Part shown: one piece after another, positions 1 through 8,830 of the stretch | How positions within the stretch are numbered: position 1 is the first letter of the stretch | How the letters are laid out: every line of letters starts with the position of its first letter | NCBI RefSeq assembly: GCF_031732815.1 | Contig: NZ_JAVMKF010000303.1 | Coordinates: 1-64,000, forward strand | Length of the DNA stretch: 64,000 nucleotides | Origin: Accumulibacter sp031732815 | GTDB lineage: Bacteria > Pseudomonadota > Gammaproteobacteria > Burkholderiales > Rhodocyclaceae | Reading direction: 5' to 3' | Notes under the pieces: generated by a model | What the model was told of the DNA's origin: nothing | The model's database searches: none | What the model saw: only the letters and a program-made list of their open reading frames with translations | Made by a program: the position numbers and the translations under genes

Positions 1-105
1 CTGGTTTTAATACAAGTGTTTGTTGCCTTGTTTACGGTTTTTGTTCCACACAACCCTTCTGAGGCCGGCCAGGCTTCGGTTGCGGGTTGGTCTGTTGCGC
101 GGGCA

Positions 106-138
106 GCGGCGGCTGGCGCCGGGCGGGCCAGCCGCCGC
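106..138. repeat. Strong 12-bp inverted repeat upstream of mscS
   Basis: Arms 106-117 and 127-138 are perfect reverse complements (GCGGCGGCTGGC / GCCAGCCGCCGC) around a 9-base loop. No T-run follows on either strand, so it is not a classical terminator. It sits about 65 bases before the mscS start and may be a leader stem-loop or the end of a transcript entering from outside the window. Its role is unknown. Confidence 0.5.
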
Positions 139-201
139 GTACTTGCCCTCGAGCTCGCCACATGGGAAACTGAACTCACCACTAACCGCTAGGAGAAATC
201 C

Positions 202-1035
202 ATGAACGCTCAGGACATTACGCGTTGGCAGGAAATGGCGCTGCAGTACGGCTCGGAACTGGGGATAAAAGTCCTCGCCGCGATCGCCTTCTGGGTCATT
301 GGCCGCTGGTTGATCGGCCAGGTGGGAACGCTGGTGCAGAGCGCACTCGAGCGCCAGAAGGTCGACGCGACGGTCATGCGTTACCTCGGTACCGTCATCA
401 ACGTGACGTTGAACATCCTGCTGGTGGTCGGCATCCTCGGCTATTTCGGGATCCAGACGACGACCTTCGCTGCGCTGTTCGCCGCCGCCGGCGTCGCCAT
501 CGGACTCGCCTGGTCAGGGCTGCTGGCCAACTTTGCGGCGGGCGTCTTCCTGATCATCCTGCGTCCGATCAAAGTGGGCGATTTCGTCACGGTCGCCGGC
601 ATCACGGGTACGGTCAAGGAAGTCGGGCTCTTCGCCTCGGCGATCAACACGCCGGACAACGTCCTGACACTGGTCGGCAACAACAAGATATTTTCCGACA
701 CGATCCAGAACTTCTCGCTCAATCCTTATCGGCGTGTCGAGCTCAAGGCACAGTTGTCGGGCGCGGCCGACCATGCAGCTGCCATGGCGCTGCTCAGGGA
801 AAAGATCGGCGCGATTCCGAACGTGTTGGCCAGTCCACCGGTAGATGTCGAGATTCTCGAGTTCAACCTCGTTGGTCCGGTTCTCGCCGTGCGGCCTTAC
901 TGCCATAACGATCACTATTGGCAGGTTTACTTCGATACCAATCGGACGATACGCGAGTCGCTGACTGGCGCGGACTTTCCCGCGCCAATGCCGGCCCAGG
1001 TGGTCTTTGTCAACCAGCCAGCAAGCGGCGCTTGA
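202..1035 (+). CDS. mscS: Small-conductance mechanosensitive channel, MscS family
   Basis: This 277-residue inner-membrane channel would open under membrane tension to release solutes during hypo-osmotic shock. Three hydrophobic segments are visible at about residues 20-44, 62-84 and 88-120. The third is the Ala/Gly-rich pore helix typical of MscS (AAAGVAIGLAWSGLLANF, 95-111). It is followed by the conserved RPIKVGDFV stretch entering the cytoplasmic beta domain, and later by NNKIFSDTIQNFS. Length is close to E. coli MscS (286). The ATG at 202 is preceded by AGGAG at 191-195. The gene stands alone, 164 bases before the cardiolipin synthase. Family assignment is secure; gating properties cannot be read. 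Confidence 0.93.
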   Translation: MNAQDITRWQEMALQYGSELGIKVLAAIAFWVIGRWLIGQVGTLVQSALERQKVDATVMRYLGTVINVTLNILLVVGILGYFGIQTTTFAALFAAAGVAIGLAWSGLLANFAAGVFLIILRPIKVGDFVTVAGITGTVKEVGLFASAINTPDNVLTLVGNNKIFSDTIQNFSLNPYRRVELKAQLSGAADHAAAMALLREKIGAIPNVLASPPVDVEILEFNLVGPVLAVRPYCHNDHYWQVYFDTNRTIRESLTGADFPAPMPAQVVFVNQPASGA

Positions 1036-1199
1036 CACGGTGTGACGCGCCGCCACGGTCGGCCGCGCGGTTCGGCACGTCGGGCGACCCGGGGCGGCTT
1101 GCCGCGGGTCGCTGGCGTGCGCGCCAGCGGCTGTCGGGCGTGCCGTTCGTCGGCCAGAGAGTGCTGCCATCCTCGCTTCGGCCCGGGTCGTGACGCGCC

Positions 1200-2360
1200 A
1201 TGGCTGCCAGGTTTCTGAGCGGGAATCTGCTCACGCTGCTGAATAGTGGTACCGAATACTTTCCGGCGCTGATCAAGGCGATCGACGAAGCTCGGCATGA
1301 AGTGCATCTGGAAAGCTACATCTTCGAAGACGATGCGACCGGCCGTGCGGTCGCCGACGCCTTGTCCAGGGCTGCGCAGCGCGGCGTCACCGTGCGCGTG
1401 CTGGTCGACGGTTTCGGCGCGCGCGATTTCGCCGACCGACTGCTGCCTGAACTGCTTGCCGCTGGTGTTCAGGCGCTGGTCTATCGGCCCGATATCGCAC
1501 GCTTCCAGTTGCGTCGCCATCGCCTGCGTCGCCTGCATCGCAAGCTGGTTGCGGTGGACGGCGATATCGCTTTCGTCGGTGGCATCAATGTCATCGACGA
1601 TCTGAATACACCACATCAGGTTCCGCCACGCTACGATTATGCGGTGCGCATCGAAGGGCCCTTGCTGACGCCGATTCAGCAGGCGCTGCACCGCTTGTGG
1701 GAGATCGTCCTGTGGGCCAAGCTGAACCGCCGCTATCGTCTGCTGCCGACGGCCCAGAAGGAGCCTGAGGCGCGCGGCGAGCAGACGGCGGCCTTCCTCG
1801 TGCGCGATAACATACGCCATCGACGAGACATCGAGGAGGCGTATCTCGCGGCCATCGCTGCGGCCAGCGAAGACATCATTCTGGCCAACGCGTATTTTCT
1901 TCCTGGGCGGCGTTTTCGCCGGGCTCTGCAGGATGCCGTCAAGCGTGGCGTGCAGGTGGTCATCCTGCTCCAGGGCCGCATCGAGTACCGGCTGCTGCAC
2001 TACGCAACACAAGCGCTTTACGGCAAGCTGCTCGGTGCCGGGATCCGCATTTTCGAGTATCGGCGCAGTTTCCTGCACGCCAAGGTGGCGGTGATCGACC
2101 ACCACTGGGCAACCGTCGGCTCGTCGAATATCGATCCTTTCAGTCTGCTCCTGGCGCGCGAAGCGAATGTGGTCGTCAAGGACCGGAAGTTCGCCGATGA
2201 ACTGCGACGCAGCCTGCGCCAGGCGATGCAGAACGGCGCGCGCGAGCTGCCCTTTGATAGCTGGAAGCGCCTGCCCTGGCATTCCAGGTTACTGCGCTGG
2301 GCGAGCTATAATCTGGTTCGCATCCTGGTCGGTATTGCCGGTTACGGGGGCAAGCGATAG
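1200..2360 (+). CDS. clsB: Cardiolipin synthase B-type phospholipase D family protein
   Basis: This 386-residue protein has two HKD phospholipase-D motifs: HRKLVAVD at residues 113-120, followed by GGIN, and HAKVAVID at 293-300, followed by GSSN. The N-terminal SGNLLTLLNSGTEYFPALIKAI and the soluble layout without two leading membrane helices resemble ClsB/YbhO rather than ClsA. The expected reaction is transfer of a phosphatidyl group to make cardiolipin from phosphatidylglycerol or phosphatidylethanolamine at the inner membrane. No strong ribosome-binding site precedes ATG 1200. The last 72 bases overlap the 3' end of the convergent gluQ. Substrate preference is inferred only from the family. 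Confidence 0.88.
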   Translation: MAARFLSGNLLTLLNSGTEYFPALIKAIDEARHEVHLESYIFEDDATGRAVADALSRAAQRGVTVRVLVDGFGARDFADRLLPELLAAGVQALVYRPDIARFQLRRHRLRRLHRKLVAVDGDIAFVGGINVIDDLNTPHQVPPRYDYAVRIEGPLLTPIQQALHRLWEIVLWAKLNRRYRLLPTAQKEPEARGEQTAAFLVRDNIRHRRDIEEAYLAAIAAASEDIILANAYFLPGRRFRRALQDAVKRGVQVVILLQGRIEYRLLHYATQALYGKLLGAGIRIFEYRRSFLHAKVAVIDHHWATVGSSNIDPFSLLLAREANVVVKDRKFADELRRSLRQAMQNGARELPFDSWKRLPWHSRLLRWASYNLVRILVGIAGYGGKR

Positions 2361-3290
2361 GCCGACAGGAAGGCAGCGCGCCGCCGGCACGTGCGCGATC
2401 GACCAGGCGGCCGTCGCCCAGTGCCAGAAGTCGCGTGTTGGCCCATGGCGGATTTCTTCGGGCACACTGTACCCGAGATAACGCAAGGCGGCAGCCAGCA
2501 GCGTGCTGCCTTGCGTCGGGTCGATGGCTGCGGCGCGTGTCTGTTTGGACAGCTTTTCCCCAGCCATGTCGGTGACGACTGGTAGGTGGGCGTAGCTCGG
2601 TGTGGCCAGTGCGAGCTTCCGTTGCAGCCAGATCTGCCGGGGTGTCGAGTCAAGCAGATCGGCGCCGCGGACGACCGCAGTGACTCCCTGCTCGGCGTCG
2701 TCGACGACCACGGCCAACTGGTAGGCGAACTGTGCGTCGGCGCGCAGGACGACGAAGTCGCCGACTGCTCGCGCCAGATTCTGCCGGAGACGTCCGTGCA
2801 CGCGATCGTCGAAGGCGATCTCGCAGTCGGCGACACGCAGGCGCCAGGCCGTCGGGCGCTGTGGCAGCGCGCCGCCAGCGCGGCAGGTGCCCGGATAGAT
2901 GCGCCCACCATCGAGCGCGGGCACAAGCGAACGGGCAGCAATTTCTCGCCGCGAGCACGAGCAGGGATAAACTTCGCCGGCCAGTTGCAGGCGCTCGAGC
3001 GCTGCGCGATAAAGGTCCAGCCGCTGGCTCTGTACGACGACCGCTCCTGTCCATTCGAAACCCAGGCGCTCGAGTGCGTGCAGAATGGCGTCGCTGGCGC
3101 CCGGTACCGTTCGCGCCTGGTCGACATCCTCGATGCGCAGCAACCACTCGCCTTGATTGGCGCGTGCGTCGAGGTAGCTGCCGAGGGCCGCAACCAGCGA
3201 GCCAAGATGCAGCGCACCCGTCGGCGAGGGCGCGAAGCGGCCCCTATAGTTACCGCGACAGCGACTGTCGTGGCCCAGGCTGAGGTGCAC
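2289..3290 (-). CDS. gluQ: Glutamyl-Q tRNA(Asp) synthetase
   Basis: This GluRS paralogue lacks the anticodon-binding domain. It attaches glutamate to queuosine in tRNA(Asp). The N-terminus has the class I signature GRFAPSPTGALHLGSL (HIGH-like, about residues 17-32). A zinc-site pattern CSCS...YPGTC follows, and the KMSKS equivalent is KLSKQ. At 333 residues it is longer than the usual roughly 300. The first codon is GTG, with about 15 residues before the conserved core, and the C-terminal 24 residues are read from DNA shared with clsB on the other strand. It is divergent from argB, 67 bases away. Lack of the C-terminal GluRS domain separates it from gltX. Confidence 0.9.
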   Translation of the reverse strand: MHLSLGHDSRCRGNYRGRFAPSPTGALHLGSLVAALGSYLDARANQGEWLLRIEDVDQARTVPGASDAILHALERLGFEWTGAVVVQSQRLDLYRAALERLQLAGEVYPCSCSRREIAARSLVPALDGGRIYPGTCRAGGALPQRPTAWRLRVADCEIAFDDRVHGRLRQNLARAVGDFVVLRADAQFAYQLAVVVDDAEQGVTAVVRGADLLDSTPRQIWLQRKLALATPSYAHLPVVTDMAGEKLSKQTRAAAIDPTQGSTLLAAALRYLGYSVPEEIRHGPTRDFWHWATAAWSIAHVPAARCLPVGLSLAPVTGNTDQDANQIIARPAQ

Positions 3291-3357
3291 GGACTGGTGC
3301 CTTCCTATTTCCGCTCTTGCCGAGTAGAATCACCCGGTAATCACTCGGATTTCAGCC

Positions 3358-4245
3358 ATGCCTGATCGTACTCTCACAGCCAATCACGAGGCCGCAGTTC
3401 TCGCCGAGGCGCTGCCCTACATCAAACGCTTTCACGGCAAGACCATCGTCGTCAAATACGGCGGCAACGCAATGATAGACGAGAACCTGAAACAGTGTTT
3501 CGCGCGTGACGTCGTGCTCCTGAAGTTGGTCGGGATGAACGTCGTGGTCGTTCATGGCGGTGGCCCGCAGATCGAGAGTCTGCTCAGCCGGGTCGGCAAG
3601 AAGGGTGAGTTCGTGCAGGGGATGCGCGTCACCGACGCCGAAACGATGGAAATCGTCGAAATGGTCCTCGGCGGTCAGGTTAACAAGGACGTGGTCAATC
3701 TGATCAACCAGGCAGGTGGCAAGGCGGTCGGGCTGACCGGCAAGGACGGCAGTTTCATTCGTGCCAAGAAGCTGCTGCTGGCCGACCGGGACAATGGAGA
3801 AGATCTGATCGATGTCGGCCTGGTGGGCGATATCACGCAGATCGACCCGTCGCTGATCGGTCACCTGGAGTCCGGCGGCTTCATTCCGGTTGTCGCACCG
3901 ATTGGCGTCGGCAAGGGGGGAGAGACCTACAACATCAATGCCGACGTTGTGGCGGGCAAGATCGCCGAGATCCTCAAGGCGGAAAAGCTGGTCTTGCTGA
4001 CCAACACGCCCGGCGTGCTCGATCAGACGGGCCGCTTGATCACCGGCATGACGCCGAAGCAGATCGTCGACATGGTGGCCGATGGCTCGCTTTCTGGCGG
4101 CATGCTGCCGAAGATTGCTTCGGCGCTGGATGCGGCGCGTAATGGCGTCAGAAGCGTGCACATCATCGACGGGCGGGTCGAACACGCCCTGTTGCTCGAA
4201 ATCCTTACCGACCATGGCGTTGGTACGATGATCAAGTCGCACTGA
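3358..4245 (+). CDS. argB: Acetylglutamate kinase
   Basis: This cytoplasmic enzyme phosphorylates N-acetyl-L-glutamate, the second step of arginine synthesis. The 295-residue protein shows VVKYGGNAM near residue 31, the glycine loop VHGGGPQIESLL near 65, QGMRVTD, and the C-terminal amino-acid-kinase motifs (NINADVVAGKIAE, GGMLPKI). The N-terminal helix before the kinase core fits the arginine-inhibited hexameric type. A HAD phosphatase gene follows within 10 bases, so the two are probably co-transcribed. The divergent neighbour is gluQ. Confidence 0.97.
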   Translation: MPDRTLTANHEAAVLAEALPYIKRFHGKTIVVKYGGNAMIDENLKQCFARDVVLLKLVGMNVVVVHGGGPQIESLLSRVGKKGEFVQGMRVTDAETMEIVEMVLGGQVNKDVVNLINQAGGKAVGLTGKDGSFIRAKKLLLADRDNGEDLIDVGLVGDITQIDPSLIGHLESGGFIPVVAPIGVGKGGETYNINADVVAGKIAEILKAEKLVLLTNTPGVLDQTGRLITGMTPKQIVDMVADGSLSGGMLPKIASALDAARNGVRSVHIIDGRVEHALLLEILTDHGVGTMIKSH

Positions 4246-4254
4246 GGGGTGGCG

Positions 4255-4905
4255 ATGTCGCCGAAAGCTGTTGCTCCCGTATGGCTTTTTGATCTGGACA
4301 ACACGCTGCACGATGCGCGCCCGAATATTTTTCCGCACATCAATCGTTCGATGGTCGCCTATATCCGCGCCCATCTTGGCCTCGATGAAGACCGCGCCAC
4401 ACGCCTTCGCGAGGATTACTGGCAGCGCTATGGTGCGACCCTGCTTGGCCTGGTGCGTCACCACGGGACCGAACCGCACCATTTTCTGGAGCATACGCAT
4501 CGGTTTGACGATCTCGGGCGAATGCTGGTTTTTGAACCCGCGCTGAAGCTCATGTTGCGGCGCCTCGTCGGGCGCAAACTGATCTTCTCGAACGCACCGC
4601 TGGACTACACCTACGCCATTCTTGATAGAATGGGTATACGAAACCATTTTGCGGCCGTTTACTCGATCGAACGACTTCGTTTTCAGCCGAAGCCGGCGCC
4701 AGCGGCGTTCCGTTGTCTCTTGCGTGCAGAAAGCCTGCGCCCGGCTCAGTGCATCATGGTCGAGGACTCGCTGGCGAATCTGCGCGTGGCGAAGCGGCTT
4801 GGCATGCAGACAGTCTGGGTCAGCTCGCATACCCGGCAGCCGGCGTGGGTCGATCGGCGACTGACTTCGATTCTCGATTTGCGCCGCCATCGGGCACCGC
4901 TCTAG
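4255..4905 (+). CDS. HAD-family pyrimidine 5'-nucleotidase-like hydrolase
   Basis: This 216-residue HAD hydrolase carries motif I FDLDNTLHD (catalytic Asp13 and Asp15), motif II IFSNA, motif III Lys in RFQPKP and motif IV IMVEDS. The helical cap around SMVAYIRAHLGLDEDRA matches the pyrimidine 5'-nucleotidase (SDT1-like) group, which dephosphorylates UMP/CMP-type nucleotides. ATG 4255 is preferred because AGGGG lies just before it at 4245-4249; a GTG two codons upstream is also possible. It follows argB directly, an arrangement common in betaproteobacteria. The exact substrate is inferred. Confidence 0.85.
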   Translation: MSPKAVAPVWLFDLDNTLHDARPNIFPHINRSMVAYIRAHLGLDEDRATRLREDYWQRYGATLLGLVRHHGTEPHHFLEHTHRFDDLGRMLVFEPALKLMLRRLVGRKLIFSNAPLDYTYAILDRMGIRNHFAAVYSIERLRFQPKPAPAAFRCLLRAESLRPAQCIMVEDSLANLRVAKRLGMQTVWVSSHTRQPAWVDRRLTSILDLRRHRAPL

Positions 4906-5049
4906 GCGTTGATTGCCGATTGCGCGTCCCGCGCCGGAACAAGTTTTCGGGGTCTGTTCGCGAAATAGGCCACACGCGGTCCGGGTGGCCGATACTCTGA
5001 TTACCGGTAGTCATGTAGACTCCGGGCGAAAGAACACTCGTCAGGCACC

Positions 5050-8000
5050 ATGAAGGATTCAGGCATCCTCGAGCAGGAACTCGCCGCATGCAGGGCAATT
5101 CTCGATTGCTCCGGCATTGCGGTGGTGTACACCCGTCGGCGCCGAATCTACCATTGCAACGCTCGCGCCGAGGAGCTTTTCGGCTGGCCGCCGGGAACGC
5201 TGGTCGGCCAGTCCGAGCTCGCTCTCTTTCCCAGCCTGACGCTCTGGCGCGCGCTGTGCAGACAGACGCGTTCTCACTTGCTGGCTGGGCAGACGGCCGC
5301 GCTCGAAACCCACCTGGCGCGACGCGACCGGAGCACGCTCGACGCTCACCTGATCGTGCAGCCGGGTGATCCGCTTGAGCCCAGGACGAGTGTGACATGG
5401 ATCATCCGCGACATCTCCGACGAAGTACGGGCGCGGGCAACCAGCGCCCGCCTGCTGCGCGAGCAGCAACTCATTTTTCAGAATGCCGAGACCGGCATCG
5501 TTGTTCTGCGTGATCGCGTGATCCAGCGTTGCAACCGGCGCTTTGCCGAGTTGTTGGGCTATGCGCCGGATGAGTTGATCGGGCAATCCACGCGCATTTA
5601 CTACCCAAGTGACACCGCCTGGCTGGAGACGGGAGACAAGGCCTACCGGGAGATCTCGGAAACGGGCATCTACCGGGGTGACGTGGTCTTCCATCGGCGA
5701 GACGGGGAGCCTTTCTGCTGTCAAATCATTGGCAGCATGATCAAACCCGGCCATCCCGATGAGGGCTATGTCTGGCTCTACGAAGATGTGACCGAAAAAC
5801 GGCGCGCCGCCAGCGCGCTGCACGCGCTGTTGCGCGAGCAGACGCTGATCTTCGAGCGGGCGCCGATCGGCATCGCTTTTCTGCGCGAACGCGTGATCAG
5901 GCGCTGCAACCCGAGCTTTGAGCGCATGTTTGGCTATCAGCCAGGGGAACTGATCGGCTGCTCGACGCGCGTCATCTTTCAGGACGAGGCGGCCTGGCTG
6001 AATGCCGGCGAGTCGGCCTACCGGGTGATCGACGAAACAGGCAAGTTCGTTGGTGAAATCGTCTACCGCAAGGCCGATGGCACGCCGCTTTGGTGCCAAG
6101 TCACGGGTAGCCTGTTCGATCCCGCCAAGCGCGAGGAAGGACACGTCTATCTGTTTGAGGACATCACCGCGCGTCGTGCCGCCGAGGAGGCGTTGGTCGA
6201 GAGTTTGTGGGAGCAGCAGCTCATTTTCGACAACGCGATGATCGGCATCTCGTATCAGCGCGAACGAACGATTCTGCGCTGCAATCGTCGTCTGGAAGAG
6301 ATTTTCGGATATCCCGCAGGCGGCTTGAGCGGCCGGTCGACGCGCATCCTGTTTCCGAGCGACGAGGCCTGGGAGGATGCCGCCCGCCAGATCGTCGAGC
6401 GCTGCGCGGTAGTGCACGGGACCTTCGATGGCGAACTGATGCATTGTCGGCACGATGGCACGCCGATCTGGGTTCATCTGATCGGACGCGCGATTGGCCA
6501 GAAGGAGGACGGTGATGTCTGGATCTGGACCTACGAGGATGTCACCGCGCATCGGGCGGCTCAGCAGGCACTGCGCGACAGCCATCTCGACCTGGAACGG
6601 CGGGTCGCCGAACGTACGCTCGAGCTCGAGCAGCAACTGCACTTCATGCGTCAATTGATCGAGGCGATTCCTGGGCCGGTCTTCTACAAGAACTGGCAGG
6701 GCCGCTATCTGGGCTGTAATCAGGCTTTCCTCAAGTTGATCGGGCGTTCACGCGAGGAGGTGATCGGTGCCAGCGTCTACGATCTGGCGCCACGTGAGCT
6801 GGCTGAGCGCTATCAGTTGTCTGACAAACAACTGCTTGAAAAGGAGGCTGGTTCGCTGGTCTACGAATCGCGCGTGGTAGACGCCGAAGGCAACTTTCGG
6901 GACGTCATCTTCCACAAGGCGACCTACGGCGGACCCGGCGATTCGGGTGGCGGGGTGGTCGGCGTGATGCTCGACATTACCGAGCGCAAGCGCATGGAGG
7001 TTCGCCTGCGTCAGGCGGCGACGGTCTTCGACAGCAGCGCAGAGGGAATCACGATTACCTCGCCGGATGCCGCGATCATCGCGGTCAACCGTGCGTTTAC
7101 CGAGATCACCGGTTATCGGGAGGATGAGGTCATCGGGCGGAATCCGCGTTTCCTGCAGTCCGGCCTGCACGGGCAGAACTTCTACCGCGAGATGTGGGAG
7201 ACGCTGGCGCTCCATGGACGCTGGCAGGGTGAGGTGTGGAACCGGCGCAAGGACGGACAGGCTTTTCTCGAATCTCTGACGATCAGCGCCGTGAAAGATA
7301 ATGCCGGCGTCGTGACACACTATGTAGGCGTCTTTTCCGACATTACCGAACTGCGCAAGGCGCACGATCGGCTTGACCACCAGGCGCACCACGACCCTTT
7401 GACCGGGCTGCCGAACCGATTGCTGCTCGGTGACCGTCTGCACAAGGCGCTGCAACGGGCGCATCGGGATGAGTCTGGCCTGGCCGTCTTCTTCATCGAT
7501 CTTGACCGCTTCAAGAACATCAACGATACCCTGGGCCACCAGGTGGGCGACCGCGTTCTCTGCGAAGTGGCTTGGCGCCTGAGCCGATTGATGCGCGAAT
7601 CGGATACAGTCGGACGCCTGGGTGGCGACGAATTTCTCATCATAATAGAGGACATAAGCGATCCATCGGCAGCTTCGCACATCGCTGAAAACATTCTCGA
7701 CGTACTGCAGAATTCCCCGGTGACCGTCAACCAGGAGTTCTTCGTTGGCGCCAGCATAGGGATCAGCGTCTTCCCGCAGGACGGTGTCGATGCCGAAACG
7801 CTGATGAAGAACGCAGATGTGGCGATGTATCGGGCCAAGGAACGCGGTCGCAACACTTACGAGTTCTTTACCGGAAGCCTTACCCAGTCTTCGCTCGCCC
7901 GCCTGCGTCTCGAGACCGACTTGCGCCGCGCGCTCGAGCGCGATGAGTTGCGGGTGTACCTGCAACCGCAGGTGTCCCTGGCTACCGGTCGGGTACTCGG

Positions 8001-8664
8001 CGCTGAAGCACTCGTACGCTGGCTACACCCGGCGCAAGGCATGCTCCTGCCGCCCGATTTCATTCGCTTGGCGGAAGAGTCCGGGTTGATCGTCCAGATC
8101 GGCGAGTGGGTGCAGCAGTCGGCCATGGCGCAGTGGGCAGCCTGGAGCGCCGCCGGGCTGGCCCCGGGTGTCCTGTCGATAAATGTCTCGGGCCTTGAGT
8201 TTGCCCGTGGTCGCATACAGGAAACCGCGCGCAAGGCGCTTGAGGCTTCTGGCCTGTCGGCGCAGCTTCTCGAACTGGAAATCACCGAAGGCGCGATCAT
8301 GAGTCATGCCGAGAACAGCCTTCAGGTCTTGAGCAACCTGCGTGCAATGGGCTTGCGGGTGGTGATCGACGATTTTGGTACCGGCTATTCGTCGTTGGCA
8401 CACTTGAAGCGTCTGCCGCTTGACAAGCTGAAGGTTGACCGCAGCTTCGTGCACGGCTTGCCCAACGGTGCCGAGGACTGCGCTATCACGCGTGCAGTGA
8501 TCGGCCTGGCCCACAGCTTGCAGTTGACCGTGATCGCCGAAGGCGTCGAGCGCGACGAGCAACGCGATTTCCTGGCGCGCGAAGGCTGCGACGAGATACA
8601 GGGCTACCTGACCGGTCAGCCGATGCCTTTCGCCGACTACGAACGTTCGTTGCTTCGGCGCTGA
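5050..8664 (+). CDS. Multi-PAS GGDEF-EAL cyclic-di-GMP signalling protein
   Basis: This 1204-residue sensory protein has no clear membrane segments. PAS-like units lie at about 8-128, 141-255, 266-378, 391-505, 530-648 and 655-770, with a coiled-coil-like linker at 508-530. The GGDEF domain spans about 775-945, with GGDEF at 858-862 and an RxxD inhibitory site (RESD, 849-852). The EAL domain spans about 955-1200: EAL 985-987, NVS 1045-1047, DDFGTGYSS from 1107, K1128, AEGVE 1163-1167 and QGY 1184-1186. Both catalytic motifs look intact, so it could make and degrade c-di-GMP. PAS units 2-4 are tandem copies with an exact 125-residue period. The gene stands alone. Confidence 0.95.
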   Translation: MKDSGILEQELAACRAILDCSGIAVVYTRRRRIYHCNARAEELFGWPPGTLVGQSELALFPSLTLWRALCRQTRSHLLAGQTAALETHLARRDRSTLDAHLIVQPGDPLEPRTSVTWIIRDISDEVRARATSARLLREQQLIFQNAETGIVVLRDRVIQRCNRRFAELLGYAPDELIGQSTRIYYPSDTAWLETGDKAYREISETGIYRGDVVFHRRDGEPFCCQIIGSMIKPGHPDEGYVWLYEDVTEKRRAASALHALLREQTLIFERAPIGIAFLRERVIRRCNPSFERMFGYQPGELIGCSTRVIFQDEAAWLNAGESAYRVIDETGKFVGEIVYRKADGTPLWCQVTGSLFDPAKREEGHVYLFEDITARRAAEEALVESLWEQQLIFDNAMIGISYQRERTILRCNRRLEEIFGYPAGGLSGRSTRILFPSDEAWEDAARQIVERCAVVHGTFDGELMHCRHDGTPIWVHLIGRAIGQKEDGDVWIWTYEDVTAHRAAQQALRDSHLDLERRVAERTLELEQQLHFMRQLIEAIPGPVFYKNWQGRYLGCNQAFLKLIGRSREEVIGASVYDLAPRELAERYQLSDKQLLEKEAGSLVYESRVVDAEGNFRDVIFHKATYGGPGDSGGGVVGVMLDITERKRMEVRLRQAATVFDSSAEGITITSPDAAIIAVNRAFTEITGYREDEVIGRNPRFLQSGLHGQNFYREMWETLALHGRWQGEVWNRRKDGQAFLESLTISAVKDNAGVVTHYVGVFSDITELRKAHDRLDHQAHHDPLTGLPNRLLLGDRLHKALQRAHRDESGLAVFFIDLDRFKNINDTLGHQVGDRVLCEVAWRLSRLMRESDTVGRLGGDEFLIIIEDISDPSAASHIAENILDVLQNSPVTVNQEFFVGASIGISVFPQDGVDAETLMKNADVAMYRAKERGRNTYEFFTGSLTQSSLARLRLETDLRRALERDELRVYLQPQVSLATGRVLGAEALVRWLHPAQGMLLPPDFIRLAEESGLIVQIGEWVQQSAMAQWAAWSAAGLAPGVLSINVSGLEFARGRIQETARKALEASGLSAQLLELEITEGAIMSHAENSLQVLSNLRAMGLRVVIDDFGTGYSSLAHLKRLPLDKLKVDRSFVHGLPNGAEDCAITRAVIGLAHSLQLTVIAEGVERDEQRDFLAREGCDEIQGYLTGQPMPFADYERSLLRR

Positions 8665-8830
8665 TCCGTCCGCCTCGGATTGCTTGGACAAATCTGGTGC
8701 GCGACCCGGCCCTGGTGCGCGACGACTCGGCTGACGGGCCCGCTCGCCCATCGCCGGCGATCGCCACGTCGGTGTCTCGTTACTGGCTGGCGCCCGTGTG
8801 GAAGGCGCGTGATGAACTCTTCGCCAGCCA

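Noticed and set aside
927..2282. Long open frame (451 codons) on the minus strand across clsB
   Set aside because: Antisense to a clear HKD-motif protein; its translation resembles no family and reflects high-GC codon structure.
3352..4890. 512-codon minus-strand frame across argB and the HAD gene
   Set aside because: Mirror of two well-supported genes; low-complexity His/Arg/Asp-rich translation with no domain.
4988..4995. Sigma-28-like GCCGATAC before the PAS-GGDEF-EAL gene
   Set aside because: No TAAA-type -35 element at the required distance upstream.
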